DNA of 64,000 bases from Saprospiraceae bacterium (GCA_016720635.1 JADKKF010000005.1:1-64000), one strand, 5' to 3'. Numbered from the stretch's first letter, positions 25,310 through 34,960 are shown. The notes: generated by a model from the sequence alone, not told the origin. A program made the numbers and translations.

Positions 25310-26551
25310 TTGAAAAAAATCGGAATCATAGGAGGTGGGGCAGCAGGATTTTTTGCGGCGATAAATTTAGCCCAGCAAGGGATCAAGGCAGAAATTACGA
25401 TCTTGGAGCGATCCAAAGAAGTGCTGCAAAAAGTAAAAATATCTGGTGGAGGAAGGTGCAATATCACCCATGCTTGCTATGACGTGGAGCAGCTCACTAA
25501 AAATTATCCGCGTGGGCAGAAGGCATTGCGGGGGCCATTTAATAAATTCCAGCCAAGGGATACCATCGAGTGGTTCGCTCGCCAAGGGATAAAAATAGTC
25601 GAAGAAGCCGATGGAAGAATGTTTCCAAGCACGAATGATTCGCAGACGGTCATCGATTGTTTTGTGAGGATGTGTGAAAAATGGAAGATAGAGGTATTGA
25701 CGCAAACTCGGGTGACTCAAATAACCAAATTAAATTCGGGATGGGAGTTGGATTCTTCTTTGGGTACCTTTTACTTTGATATATTGATCGTCGCAGGAGG
25801 CAGTTCGGAGGGGTTGTGGAATATTTTGGAAAAGCAAGGTCTAAAGATTATTCCGCCAGTACCAAGCCTTTTTTCCTGCAATATCAAGGATGAAATATTG
25901 AATGGGCTGGCTGGGATATCCATACCTAATGTCTTGGTAAATGTCGAAGGGAGAAAGCATATTAGCAGTGGACCTTGTGTCATCACGCATTGGGGATTGA
26001 GTGGTCCTGCTTTTTTAAAACTTTCGGCATGGGAAGCTCGGTTTTTTCATGAGAAACAATATAAGCTATGTCTAGAAGTTAATTGGCTAGGGGTGGCTAA
26101 GAACAGAGAAACTTTTTTGCAAGAATTGGTGGAACTGAAAAGTGAAAACGCAAAGAAAAAAGTACTTAAGGATCCAAAATATGGGCTTCCAGCGAGACTT
26201 TGGGCTGCGTTGGTGGCTTCTGTAGGTATCGAAGAAAATGAGAATTGGGCGGATCTAAACAAGGCAAAATTGGCAGCCTTGGCACAAGTATTGTGTGCTT
26301 GTAAATTGGAGACTCAAGGAAAAACGACCAACAAGGACGAATTCGTGACCTGTGGGGGCGTGGATCTGGGAGAAATAGATTTTAGGACGATGGAGGTAAA
26401 GCAACACCAAAATATTTATATCATTGGAGAGATTTTGGATATCGATGCGGTCACTGGAGGATTCAATTTTCAAGCGGCATGGACGGAGGCGTGGATCGTA
26501 GCGCAGAGTATAAAAGAGAAAGTAGAGGAACAAAAGGAATTGGAGAAATAA
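25310..26551 (+). CDS. HI0933/YhiN-family FAD-dependent oxidoreductase
   Basis: This 413-residue protein starts at TTG (25310) with the FAD Rossmann motif GIIGGGAAGFFAAINLA. It shows SGGGRCNITHA, the mid-protein motif THWGLSGPAFLKLSAW and the C-terminal GEILDIDAVTGGFNFQAAW, all hallmarks of the HI0933/YhiN (BaiN-like) family. Members are flavoprotein reductases of largely unassigned substrate. It follows the SDR gene by 7 nt. The C-terminal region overlaps no other real gene; the small membrane-protein gene starts 38 nt after its stop. Confidence 0.9.
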   Translation: MKKIGIIGGGAAGFFAAINLAQQGIKAEITILERSKEVLQKVKISGGGRCNITHACYDVEQLTKNYPRGQKALRGPFNKFQPRDTIEWFARQGIKIVEEADGRMFPSTNDSQTVIDCFVRMCEKWKIEVLTQTRVTQITKLNSGWELDSSLGTFYFDILIVAGGSSEGLWNILEKQGLKIIPPVPSLFSCNIKDEILNGLAGISIPNVLVNVEGRKHISSGPCVITHWGLSGPAFLKLSAWEARFFHEKQYKLCLEVNWLGVAKNRETFLQELVELKSENAKKKVLKDPKYGLPARLWAALVASVGIEENENWADLNKAKLAALAQVLCACKLETQGKTTNKDEFVTCGGVDLGEIDFRTMEVKQHQNIYIIGEILDIDAVTGGFNFQAAWTEAWIVAQSIKEKVEEQKELEK

Positions 26552-26589
26552 TAGTTAAAGTATCATTTTATTTTAAAAAAATAGGGAAT

Positions 26590-26859
26590 ATGGATTGGTC
26601 TTTGATTGGGGCTATCGTGATGGGAGCTATAAGCGGATACGTAGCCAGCCGATTGTTGGGCGGTGAAGGGTATGGTTTTATTGGGAATATCTTTCTAGGG
26701 ATTTTGGGAGGAGTAATCGGAAAATACCTGGTGCGCTTGATGGATGTCCAAATGATAAATGGGTTCATGGGAGAGATGATTTGCTCGATCCTTGGTGCCA
26801 TCATATTGATAGCTGGACTGCGCTTGATACCAACGGATCGCAAGTCGAGAAAAAGATAA
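26590..26859 (+). CDS. GlsB/YeaQ/YmgE family small membrane protein
   Basis: This 89-residue protein from the ATG at 26590 (MDWSLIGAIVMGAISGYVAS) has three hydrophobic segments with Gly-rich turns (LLGGEGYGFIGNIFLGILGG, EMICSILGAIILIAG) typical of the transglycosylase-associated/GlsB stress-response family. Function is poorly defined in the family; the proteins are inner-membrane and often stress-induced. The same frame is open further upstream, overlapping the flavoprotein gene, but MDW is the family-like start. Its stop lies 12 nt from that of the convergent aspartoacylase-like gene, with no clear terminator between. Confidence 0.85.
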   Translation: MDWSLIGAIVMGAISGYVASRLLGGEGYGFIGNIFLGILGGVIGKYLVRLMDVQMINGFMGEMICSILGAIILIAGLRLIPTDRKSRKR

Positions 26860-26871
26860 TTGGCCTAAGGA

Positions 26872-27846
26872 TTACTCATCTTCTTCCCCCAAGGAAGGAG
26901 CATTGTGTGCTACGTGAAATAATGGATCGCCGTGCACCACTACTGGACAATTGTTGTGCCCGATGACGAAGCCATCCAAAGCTGAAATGATCAGCGTCTT
27001 GGACTCGCCGTATGGATCGTTGATTTCACATAGTTTTTGTCCTTTCCTTATATAAATGCCGCTTTTGATGGGTGTCTCAACCAAGCCAGAATTGTTCGCT
27101 CTGATCCAAGTAGTTTTTTGATAAGTTTCTTGTTGGGTTGGCGTTGGAGATTGGGAGATCATCCCAAAATGATGCAATACTCGAAGAATCCCATTGGTGC
27201 CATGGTTGATAGAATCATCGTCATATCGAAGGGCTTCACCACCCTCATACACTATTAGTGGGATTTTAAAATCTTTGGCGGATCTACGTAGCGATTTGGC
27301 TATCGGTTTTTGAGGGAGTAAAATCGGAGCACCAAAGACTTTAGCAAGAGTCTCGCTCCTAGAGTCAAAGGTGGTGTATCTCACTTGTGGAAAATTATAT
27401 CTTTGGCCTCCTCCAGTATGAAAATCAATCCCAGCGTCGATATTAGGTAGTATATGCTTGGTGATGGCATTGGCTACTCTCGAAGCCATGCTGCCTTTAT
27501 TGCTGCCAGGAAAGCTCCTGTTTACATCTTTTCCATCGGTAACGTCTCTAGAAAATTGGATGAATCCGTAGGCATTTAATAGTGGAATCACGATGACGGT
27601 GCCGACTGCGATTTTGTCAAAAAAACCATCTTCTTGGGCTCTTCTCAATATTTCAACGCCGTTGATTTCGTCGCCATGGAGTCCTCCCAATAGTAACACT
27701 GTTGGACCTGGTTTGGTAGCTCTATATACGAAAACTTTGACGCCGATTTTTGGACCCAAAGGCAATTTTCCGACGGGAATGGTGACTACGCCCTTTTGTC
27801 CAAAGTCGAAGGATTGGTTATATATGGTCAGTAGCTTGGGATCCAT
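26872..27846 (-). CDS. Succinylglutamate desuccinylase/aspartoacylase family zinc hydrolase
   Basis: This 324-residue M14-type zinc hydrolase carries the ligand motif GGLHGDEINGVEI (His and Glu), a third His in GIDFHTGGG, and the later VYEGGEAL. Family members remove acyl or amino-acid groups from amino-acid substrates. Its start overlaps the end of rimK by 29 nt, so translation is probably coupled. A pairing of RimK with an AstE/AspA-like hydrolase suggests it trims or recycles the glutamate tails RimK adds, or acts on a RimK-made peptide; that is inference. The C-terminal lobe (KSGIYIRKGQKLCEINDP) is a biotinyl-lipoyl-like barrel commonly seen in this subgroup. Confidence 0.85.
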   Translation of the reverse strand: MDPKLLTIYNQSFDFGQKGVVTIPVGKLPLGPKIGVKVFVYRATKPGPTVLLLGGLHGDEINGVEILRRAQEDGFFDKIAVGTVIVIPLLNAYGFIQFSRDVTDGKDVNRSFPGSNKGSMASRVANAITKHILPNIDAGIDFHTGGGQRYNFPQVRYTTFDSRSETLAKVFGAPILLPQKPIAKSLRRSAKDFKIPLIVYEGGEALRYDDDSINHGTNGILRVLHHFGMISQSPTPTQQETYQKTTWIRANNSGLVETPIKSGIYIRKGQKLCEINDPYGESKTLIISALDGFVIGHNNCPVVVHGDPLFHVAHNAPSLGEEDE

Positions 27847-28735
27847 AATTCCTTGTTTTTTTGTTGTGACTACCTTCGATATATTCTACGATCTTGCCTG
27901 CAATATCTACTTTGGTGGTGTGCTCGATGCCTTCAAGCCCAGGGGAAGCATTTACCTCTATGACCATCGGACCTTCGTGGGATCTCAGGATATCCACTCC
28001 AGCGACGGATAATCCAAGAATCGAAGTGGATTGCACGGCCATTTCATATTCTTGGAGCGAAAGTTCTTCTATTTCTGAAACGCCTCCTCTGTGGAGATTA
28101 GACCTGAATTCTCCTTCCATCGCTTGTCTTTTCATGGCACCTACTACTTTACCATCCACCACGAAAGCTCTGATATCGCTTCCGCCTGCCTCTGCGATGA
28201 ACTGTTGTACGAGCATTTCTTGTCTCAAATGGGCAAAAGCTTCCAGCGTGGCTTCTAAGTTTTTAGGGTTTTCGCTAAGTATTACTCCGAGTCCATGAGT
28301 GCTTTCCTTAAGCTTTAAAATGGCAGGAAACTCCATTTGTTCGATGATGTGTTTGAATTCTCCACCAAAGCAACTTGGGATAAAAGTTTCGGGGACAGCT
28401 ATACCGTGCGCTGCCAATAATTGAAGGCAGTTAATTTTATCCCTTGCATGCAATAATCCTTGGCTTGTAGTGGTCGTGAAGACACCCATGGATTCAAATT
28501 GCTTTATGATCATGCTGCCATACTGGGTCGCAGTGGCTCCTATCCTAGGGATGATGGCGTCAATATTTTCCAATGGTTTTTGTTCGTAAATGACTTGGAG
28601 ATCGTTGGTACGAATCTTTATTTGGCATTTTTGATGGTCTATAACCATTACCTTATGTCCTCTATCCACACTGGCCTTGATTAAGGATTGGGTGGAATAA
28701 AGCTGTGCATTTCTGGATAGGATAATTATATTCAT
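27818..28735 (-). CDS. rimK: RimK family alpha-L-glutamate ligase
   Basis: This 305-residue ATP-grasp ligase matches RimK: N-terminal MNIIILSRNAQLYSTQSLI, PRIGATATQYGSMIIKQFE, LLHARDKINCLQLLAAHGI, the ATP-binding PAILKLKESTHGLGVIL, and the metal site region VIEVNASPGLEGIE. RimK adds glutamates to the C-terminus of ribosomal protein S6 (and makes polyglutamate in vitro). It heads a two-gene unit with the aspartoacylase-like gene. The promoter -7 element TACCTTTG (28747-28740) ends 4 nt before the ATG, so the mRNA may be nearly leaderless. No RimB-type protease gene is nearby. Confidence 0.9.
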   Translation of the reverse strand: MNIIILSRNAQLYSTQSLIKASVDRGHKVMVIDHQKCQIKIRTNDLQVIYEQKPLENIDAIIPRIGATATQYGSMIIKQFESMGVFTTTTSQGLLHARDKINCLQLLAAHGIAVPETFIPSCFGGEFKHIIEQMEFPAILKLKESTHGLGVILSENPKNLEATLEAFAHLRQEMLVQQFIAEAGGSDIRAFVVDGKVVGAMKRQAMEGEFRSNLHRGGVSEIEELSLQEYEMAVQSTSILGLSVAGVDILRSHEGPMVIEVNASPGLEGIEHTTKVDIAGKIVEYIEGSHNKKTRNYGSQATDHI

Positions 28736-28739
28736 TGAC

Positions 28740-28747
28740 CAAAGGTA
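28740..28747 (-). promoter_or_regulatory. rimK promoter -7 element (TACCTTTG)
   Basis: TACCTTTG on the minus strand ends 4 nt before the rimK ATG (28735), placing the predicted transcription start at or next to the start codon. Confidence 0.45.
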
Positions 28748-28841
28748 AATAATACTCGTTAATATTGTTGTTGGCGTTTAAAATTATTCTGCAACTAAAA
28801 TTTGATTCAGCGAAATGCTTATATCGGTGTGATAAAGTTTA

Positions 28842-29729
28842 TCAAAATGCCTTTAGTTTTTGTAATTCTTGACTCAACAAAATGCGGTCGTCTATGTCTT
28901 TTTGATTGGAGACAAAGGGTATATGGGAGAGGCGCTGGGAGATTTTATCTATTTGCCGGAAAATAGAAATTTGATCCTCGGAAAAATATCTGGTTTCGAG
29001 ATGATTCCAAATGTACTGTACTGCAAAAGGGGTAGGATGGAGCAAATCATCTTTGTAAAATCTATAATCTCGAAGGTCATCCATCATGATTTCATAGGAG
29101 GGAAAATAATCGATGTGGGCATATTTTTCTACGGAAGCGTGGACGAATTCTATCAATCGGGCCTTACTTCTTTGGTTTTCTGTGAACCCATCTTTCAAAT
29201 GTCTAACAGGGCTGACGGTTAGCGTGGTCGGTATTTTTAATTCAAAAATGGATTGCGCTGAGTCCAGCATCTCCTCAATTGTAAGCAGTCGCTTGGTGAA
29301 AAAGCTGTTTTTTTGCTTGTGACAATTGTTCACAACATCACCATCAATGCAATAAACCCACGAAGTGCCATAGGTTAAAAAAATGTGTTTGGGTAAAATG
29401 GACTCTGAGCGATTGTGTATTGTTTCTAGCAGCTCATCTTTGTTGTGTCCAAATATCTTGCTGTGGAGATCATAGTGAAAAACCAAATCATCCCTTTGGA
29501 TAAATTTTGAATCTTCAAGCGCAAGTTTTCCATAAAGCAAATCAAAAACCCTATGTATCGAAACTGGATTATAGGAAATGCCCAGTGGATTGGACTTTAC
29601 ATCAAAGCCATATTTATCAAAAAAAGGGAGCATTTCATCAGAAAAGCACGAACCCAGCAACCTTACAGAATCTGATTTTTGCAAGGGGACCTTGGGTTTT
29701 GTAACGGGTAGAATCGTTCTAAAATGCAT
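28842..29729 (-). CDS. GSCFA domain-containing protein
   Basis: This 295-residue protein carries the motif that names its family as LLGSCFSDEM (residues about 25-34), followed by NPLGISYNPVSIHRVFDLLY, FLTYGTSWVY and VSPVRHLKDGFTENQRSKA. The fold is related to SGNH/GDSL hydrolases: Gly-Ser near the N-terminus, with His in the VSPVRH block and a late HPTPFAVQYIW. A carbohydrate-esterase-like or acyl-transfer role is plausible, but no substrate is established here. No signal peptide is seen, so it is likely cytoplasmic. It has its own promoter at 29766. Confidence 0.85.
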   Translation of the reverse strand: MHFRTILPVTKPKVPLQKSDSVRLLGSCFSDEMLPFFDKYGFDVKSNPLGISYNPVSIHRVFDLLYGKLALEDSKFIQRDDLVFHYDLHSKIFGHNKDELLETIHNRSESILPKHIFLTYGTSWVYCIDGDVVNNCHKQKNSFFTKRLLTIEEMLDSAQSIFELKIPTTLTVSPVRHLKDGFTENQRSKARLIEFVHASVEKYAHIDYFPSYEIMMDDLRDYRFYKDDLLHPTPFAVQYIWNHLETRYFSEDQISIFRQIDKISQRLSHIPFVSNQKDIDDRILLSQELQKLKAF

Positions 29730-29765
29730 CGCTAATCGTATGGTAAAATAAAAACTTTAATCCAA

Positions 29766-29773
29766 CAAAATTA
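29766..29773 (-). promoter_or_regulatory. GSCFA gene promoter -7 element (TAATTTTG)
   Basis: TAATTTTG on the minus strand (29773-29766) matches TAnnTTTG and lies 36 nt before the ATG at 29729. Confidence 0.45.
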
Positions 29774-29881
29774 CTAAGTATTGAGCTAAACTGGGATAAT
29801 TTCGATTTTCCTAAAAAATAAGCTGTGTGCGCCAGCAAAAATCCTCTGAAAATCTAAACCTACTGGTATTGAACCCAGCCT

Positions 29882-29947
29882 GCGATAGGGATAGAAGTGG
29901 CACGAAGTATAACGGATAGCCCGGTCTCGTCCTTGACGAGAATCGCC
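29882..29947 (+). repeat. Dispersed structured intergenic element R5 (short form)
   Basis: Closing helix GCGAT (29882-29886)/ATCGC (29942-29946). Body AGGGATAGAAGTGG, then core TAGCCCGG and hairpin TCTCGTC/GACGAGA with a CTT loop. At 65 nt it lacks the inner hairpins of the long copies. It ends 23 nt before the gpmI promoter in the divergent GSCFA-gpmI region. Confidence 0.7.
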
Positions 29948-29969
29948 ATAAATAATAATCACCCGATTA

Positions 29970-30002
29970 TTGAACTTTTGCTCGTATTGTACCTTAAATT
30001 TG
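29970..30002 (+). promoter_or_regulatory. gpmI promoter (TTG-N22-TAAATTTG)
   Basis: TTG at 29970-29972 and TAAATTTG at 29995-30002 fit the Bacteroidota consensus, with transcription starting near 30008, about 17 nt before the ATG at 30025. Confidence 0.55.
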
Positions 30003-30024
30003 TAGTAATAAATCAAGTAAAATC

Positions 30025-31545
30025 ATGACAGGTAAAAAAGCGTGTTTGATCATATTGGATGGGTGGGGCATCGGTAAATTGCCAGAAAGAAGCGCTATCG
30101 CTCAAGCAAAAAAGCCATTTTTCGATAAATTGTGGGACGAAAATCCTCATAGTACGCTCGTGACTTTTGGTCTCGACGTTGGCCTTCCTCCTGGTCAGAT
30201 GGGCAATAGTGAAGTGGGGCATATGAATCTGGGAGCAGGGAGGGTTGTATATCAAGAATTGGCTAGAATTCATGCTTCGATCCTCGACGGAAGTTTTTTT
30301 CAACAGAAGGCACTAAAGGAAACGTTCGAATACGCACAAAAAAACCAAAAGCCAGTCCACCTAATGGGTTTGGTCTCGGATGGGGGCGTGCATTCACATA
30401 TAGATCATTTATTGGCGCTTTGCAAAATGGCTTCGAGCTATGATATCCCCAAGGTATATATCCAAGCATTTACGGATGGGAGAGATGTCGATCCTAAGTC
30501 TGGGGTTAGTTATATCGGAAAATTGCAAGAAGCATTGCGGGAATATCCAAACCAGTCGATAGCAACGATCTGTGGACGCTATTATGCGATGGACAGAGAT
30601 CACCGCTGGGAAAGGATAAAAATCGCCTATGATGCATTGGTCAATGGTGTCGGTGAATTGTCGCACGATTATGTCAAATCCATGGAAGAAAATTATAAAA
30701 ATGGAATCACGGACGAATTTTTGAAGCCATTAATTTCGTCGCATAAAGAAGGAAGGATCAGCGATGGCGATGCGGTTATTTTCTTTAATTTTAGGACAGA
30801 TCGCCCTAGGCAACTAACCGAAGTGCTGACCCAAAAGGCACAACCTGATTATGAAATGCATCCTTTGGATTTGTATTTCACTACGATGACAAAATACGAT
30901 GAAACTTATCGAGGAATTCACGTGGTTTTTAACTCAGATGACCTCAATCTTACGCTGGGAGAGGTGCTGGAACAGCATGGCCTAACCCAAGTTAGAATAG
31001 CTGAGACGGAGAAATATCCGCACGTGACTTTTTTCTTTTCAGGAGGTAGGGAACAGCCCTTCAAGGGAGAGCAAAGGATTTTGGTTCCCTCGCCAAAGGT
31101 GGCAACGTATGACCTGCAGCCTGAAATGAGCGCTGTCGAGGTAACCCACGCCATCATCAAAGAAATCAAGGCAAATAAGCCCAATTTTGTCTGCCTTAAT
31201 TATGCCAATACGGATATGGTTGGGCATACGGGGGTGTTTGAAGCAGCAGTGAAGGCGACCGAGACCGTTGATGGTTGCTTGGCCCAATTGATACCGCTCT
31301 TGAAAGACTACGGCTATGAAACCTTGATACTAGCAGATCACGGAAATTCGGATTATATGATCAATGACGACGGCAGCCCAAATACCGCGCACTCCATGAA
31401 TCCTGTTCCTCTGATTTTTGTAAGCGCTCGAGAGCACCAAAAGAAACTAAAGGATGGTAGATTGGCGGATATTGCTCCTACTATTTTATCGCTGTTGGGG
31501 GTAGAAAGACCAGAGTCGATGACCGGGGAAGTCTTGGTGGTATAG
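30025..31545 (+). CDS. gpmI: 2,3-bisphosphoglycerate-independent phosphoglycerate mutase
   Basis: This 506-residue cofactor-independent mutase interconverts 3- and 2-phosphoglycerate in glycolysis using two Mn2+ ions. Metal and catalytic motifs are in order: LIILDGWGIG, GNSEVGHMNLGAGR with the phosphorylated Ser62, VHLMGLVSDGGVHSHIDHLL, FTDGRDVDP, GRYYAMDRDHRWER, NFRTDRPRQL, NYANTDMVGHTG and LADHGNSDYM. The length matches the family. It is a single gene with its own promoter. Confidence 0.95.
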   Translation: MTGKKACLIILDGWGIGKLPERSAIAQAKKPFFDKLWDENPHSTLVTFGLDVGLPPGQMGNSEVGHMNLGAGRVVYQELARIHASILDGSFFQQKALKETFEYAQKNQKPVHLMGLVSDGGVHSHIDHLLALCKMASSYDIPKVYIQAFTDGRDVDPKSGVSYIGKLQEALREYPNQSIATICGRYYAMDRDHRWERIKIAYDALVNGVGELSHDYVKSMEENYKNGITDEFLKPLISSHKEGRISDGDAVIFFNFRTDRPRQLTEVLTQKAQPDYEMHPLDLYFTTMTKYDETYRGIHVVFNSDDLNLTLGEVLEQHGLTQVRIAETEKYPHVTFFFSGGREQPFKGEQRILVPSPKVATYDLQPEMSAVEVTHAIIKEIKANKPNFVCLNYANTDMVGHTGVFEAAVKATETVDGCLAQLIPLLKDYGYETLILADHGNSDYMINDDGSPNTAHSMNPVPLIFVSAREHQKKLKDGRLADIAPTILSLLGVERPESMTGEVLVV

Positions 31546-31847
31546 AGAAATAAGTAAGGTAAATAATCGCTAATAAAATAAAAAAATTATATCAAAGTGG
31601 CTGAAAAATTAAATTTAGTAATATATTAATTTTATTAATGTATAAATAGCTATATATCAATATTTATCAAGGTAAATATTGAAAAGTCAATCTGATGGAA
31701 TTTACGATTGAAGACGGATTAAATGTTAAATTTTAAAGATTTTGTTTGATTTTATTTGAAAAAAATTAGACAAAGTTTTTAATATCCAGAAAAACTACTA
31801 TTTTTCGATTTGATTATTTTATTTAACCACCTAAAAATTAAGATCAC
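31546..31847. other. 302-nt leader region upstream of susC-like gene
   Basis: Very A+T-rich. It contains the inverted repeat listed at 31657-31682. No exact TAnnTTTG element was found; the promoter of the susC-susD unit must lie here but may be of an ECF-sigma type. Confidence 0.4.
31657..31682. promoter_or_regulatory. Perfect 10-bp inverted repeat upstream of susC-like gene
   Basis: TCAATATTTA (31657-31666) and TAAATATTGA (31673-31682) are exact complements around the 6-nt loop TCAAGG. At 165 nt before the ATG it could be an operator or a leader hairpin for the SusCD unit. Confidence 0.35.
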
Positions 31848-34800
31848 ATGAGAGTAATTGTAACGATTGGTCTGCTTTTTATATCGGTATTTACATTTGC
31901 ACAGAGGATGGTATCTGGCAAGGTTCTTGACGATAAGGGGGCAGCGTTGGTTGGAGCATCTGTAAGTTTAAAAGACACAGAGCAAGGAACCATGACAGAT
32001 GAAAACGGGATGTATTCATTGGAAGTCCCAAATAATGAAGCCATACTAGTATTTTCGTATATTGGATTCAATACAAAGGAGCTGAGGGTAGGAGATCAGA
32101 GTGAATTGAATTTGATGATGGAATCGGATCAGAAGCTTCTTGATGAGGTAGTGGTAGTGGGATATGGTACGCAGGATCGAAAAGCTATCACAGGATCTGT
32201 AGTGAAAATAGATGGAGACAGAATTTCAAGTTTGGTCACACCAAGTATAGATAAGCAGCTAAGCGGAAGAGCAGCTGGTGTCCAAGTAATAGCTCAATCG
32301 GGATTAATCAATCAGACGCCAAGGATATTGATTCGTGGTGTTAACTCAATCTCACAAAATACGGGACCGCTTATAGTTGTAGATGGGGTTCCTGTGGTTT
32401 CTGGAGGTACTTCTGGTACTACCAATACAAATGCGCTTTCGGATATTAATCCAAATGATATAGAGTCTATAGAAACATTAAAAGATGGAGCTTCATCAGC
32501 TATTTACGGATCTAGAGCGGCAAATGGTGTTATATTAATAACAACTAAAAGAGGAAAAGCGGGTAAGCCAAAATTGACCTATGATGCATATTTTGGTAGA
32601 AATTCAGCATTTAAGAAATTTGATTTATTGGATGCTAATGAATTTGTTGAAATAAAGAACGAAGGATATTTGAACGCAGGACAACCAATCCAAGCTAAAA
32701 ATAATTTAGAGAATACCAATACGGATTGGCAAGATGTCATTTTCAATAAAAAGGCTGGTGTACAAAGTCATACGATTAGCTTGAGAGGAGGTACTGAAAA
32801 CACAGGATATTATGTATCTGCGAACTTTTCTGACCAAAAAGGTATAATACAGACGAATGATGTAAGAAGATATGCCCTTAGAGGAACTTTTGATCATACC
32901 GTTAACAAGTATTTGAAAATCGGTACTTCTTTGAACTTAGCTAAAACAGACGATGCCGACCAAAACAATGGAGGAAATGCGCTATCCGGAGCTATGACGG
33001 CTGCTTTAAGAGCTCTTCCAAACGTTAGAGTATATAATCCTTCGCACCCAACAGGTTACAATATTACCGATGATTATGCGGCACTAGGTCAAGACTCAAA
33101 TAGAAGAGCAATAGAAAACAATTTTGTCAATATTAAATATGTTTTGGATAACAATAAATACTTGTCTGAGCGATATAGAATACTGGCAAATACTTATGCA
33201 CAGATAACCCCAATAGAAGGATTGACAATAAGAACCCAAGGGTCTGTAGATTATGCCAATACGTTGGATTTTCTTGCTTGGAACTCAATCCACGGTGATG
33301 GACGATCATCTAATGGTATAATATCTAGTGATGACAGAAAGGTAAGTGTTTACTTATGGCAAAATTATGCTACGTATGATAAAGTAATCGGAAAAAATAG
33401 CTTAGGATTTACCTTGGGAGCTGATTATGAAAAAAATGTATCCAAGCGACTAAATGGTGGTGGTAGTGGTTTTTCTGATCCGTTTTTCCTTACAAATGGT
33501 TTGATATCTAATTCATTTGCGGTGCAGTCTTCAGGTGGATTCTATGGTGAGGCTGGATTCGTATCTTATTACGGAAGGATTAATTATGCGTTTGCTTCTA
33601 AGTATTTTTTACAGTTATCATATAGAACAGATGGCCAATCTTCTTTGGCAAAAGAGAAGAGATTTGGTGGATTCCCAGGGGTTTCAGTTGGATATACTAT
33701 TAGTGAAGAAGATTTTTTCAAGAAAAGCAACTTGGGTAATATTGTAAATATCTTTAAAATTAGAGCTAGTTATGGAGTTGTCGGTAATAGACTTACTGGG
33801 TTTCCATACCTTAGTACTTATGGATCAGCTCCTTATGGATCTCTTAACGGTATAGCTTTCAATCTTGCGGGTAATCCTGATTTGAAATGGGAAACAAATA
33901 CAAAATACAATGTTGGAATTGACTTAGCGTTTTTGAATTCAAGAGTAAGATTTACGGCAGATTATTTCATCAATCAAAATGATGGTCTTGTTTTGGCAGT
34001 TCCAGTTCCTCCATCTTTGGGGATACCAGGTAATTCGATCAGCCAAAATATTGGTAAAATGGAGAATAGAGGTATAGAATTGGGTGGTAGTTTTGACGCG
34101 GTCAGAAAATCTAAGTTTAGCTGGTTTATCGAAGGAAATGTAACATTCCTAAAGAATAAAGTTATTTCTTTGGTTAATAAACAAGATATTATTGGAACAT
34201 TCAATATCATCAGAGAAGGCGAACCGATAAACTCTTTCTACGGGTTCCAATATGCAGGGGTAAATCCTCTTAATGGAAACCCAATGTATATCAAAAATGA
34301 TGATGGACAAACGAGAATTCAAGGGAATATCGCCAATTCTTCCTATTACACTATGGGTGCTGGTGATAGCTTAGGCGTTGTAAGCAGCCTAGCTACTTCT
34401 GATAAAAGGAACCTTGGAAATCCTAACCCAACTTGGTTTGGTAGTTTAACCAATACTTTCAATTATGAAGGCTTTGGATTGGAGATTATGTTGAGATTTA
34501 GTGGAGGAAATAAAATATTCAATCAAACGGCATATGAAACTTTGTATAACCTCGGTTTTCAAAATAGTGGAGCAGGAATCCTGAACAGATGGAGATCGCC
34601 AGGAGATGTAACCGATGTGCCAAGATTGTGGGCGGGTAGAGATAACTTTATTAACCAGGCTGGAGGTAGCAACCTGACCTCTAGATGGATAGAAAAAGGA
34701 GATTTCTTAAAAATTCAAAATATTATCCTAAGTTACACAGTTCCAGTTGCTAAAGTTAAGAGTTTGACCAAGGATAATGTGTCTTCATTAAGATTTTACT

Positions 34801-34934
34801 TCCAATTGCAGAACTATTTCACATTTACCAAGTATAGTGGGATAGATCCTGAAAATACAACTTCGTTGGGTATTGATTATAGCACAGTACCGAGTATCAA
34901 AACATTTTCATTTGGCTTAAATTTAGGTTTATAA
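31848..34934 (+). CDS. SusC/RagA-family TonB-linked outer-membrane protein
   Basis: This 1028-residue protein has a signal peptide (about residues 1-20), a carboxypeptidase-regulatory-like domain (about 22-100, VSGKVLDDKGAALVGASVSL), the SusC signature EVVVVGYGTQDRKAITGSV, a plug domain (LIRGVNSISQNTGPLIVVDG, SAIYGSRAANGVILITTKRG) and a large barrel to the C-terminus. With the SusD partner 26 nt downstream it forms a TonB-powered outer-membrane importer of oligosaccharides or peptides. No glycosidase, protease or anti-sigma/sigma gene flanks the pair, so the ligand cannot be predicted. Confidence 0.95.
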   Translation: MRVIVTIGLLFISVFTFAQRMVSGKVLDDKGAALVGASVSLKDTEQGTMTDENGMYSLEVPNNEAILVFSYIGFNTKELRVGDQSELNLMMESDQKLLDEVVVVGYGTQDRKAITGSVVKIDGDRISSLVTPSIDKQLSGRAAGVQVIAQSGLINQTPRILIRGVNSISQNTGPLIVVDGVPVVSGGTSGTTNTNALSDINPNDIESIETLKDGASSAIYGSRAANGVILITTKRGKAGKPKLTYDAYFGRNSAFKKFDLLDANEFVEIKNEGYLNAGQPIQAKNNLENTNTDWQDVIFNKKAGVQSHTISLRGGTENTGYYVSANFSDQKGIIQTNDVRRYALRGTFDHTVNKYLKIGTSLNLAKTDDADQNNGGNALSGAMTAALRALPNVRVYNPSHPTGYNITDDYAALGQDSNRRAIENNFVNIKYVLDNNKYLSERYRILANTYAQITPIEGLTIRTQGSVDYANTLDFLAWNSIHGDGRSSNGIISSDDRKVSVYLWQNYATYDKVIGKNSLGFTLGADYEKNVSKRLNGGGSGFSDPFFLTNGLISNSFAVQSSGGFYGEAGFVSYYGRINYAFASKYFLQLSYRTDGQSSLAKEKRFGGFPGVSVGYTISEEDFFKKSNLGNIVNIFKIRASYGVVGNRLTGFPYLSTYGSAPYGSLNGIAFNLAGNPDLKWETNTKYNVGIDLAFLNSRVRFTADYFINQNDGLVLAVPVPPSLGIPGNSISQNIGKMENRGIELGGSFDAVRKSKFSWFIEGNVTFLKNKVISLVNKQDIIGTFNIIREGEPINSFYGFQYAGVNPLNGNPMYIKNDDGQTRIQGNIANSSYYTMGAGDSLGVVSSLATSDKRNLGNPNPTWFGSLTNTFNYEGFGLEIMLRFSGGNKIFNQTAYETLYNLGFQNSGAGILNRWRSPGDVTDVPRLWAGRDNFINQAGGSNLTSRWIEKGDFLKIQNIILSYTVPVAKVKSLTKDNVSSLRFYFQLQNYFTFTKYSGIDPENTTSLGIDYSTVPSIKTFSFGLNLGL

Positions 34935-34960
34935 TTTAATCAAACATTAAAAATTTAATT

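Noticed and set aside
24889..25467. 192-codon minus-strand ORF over the SDR and flavoprotein genes
   Set aside because: Antisense to two well-identified enzymes; the translation is Pro/His/Arg-rich and without motifs.
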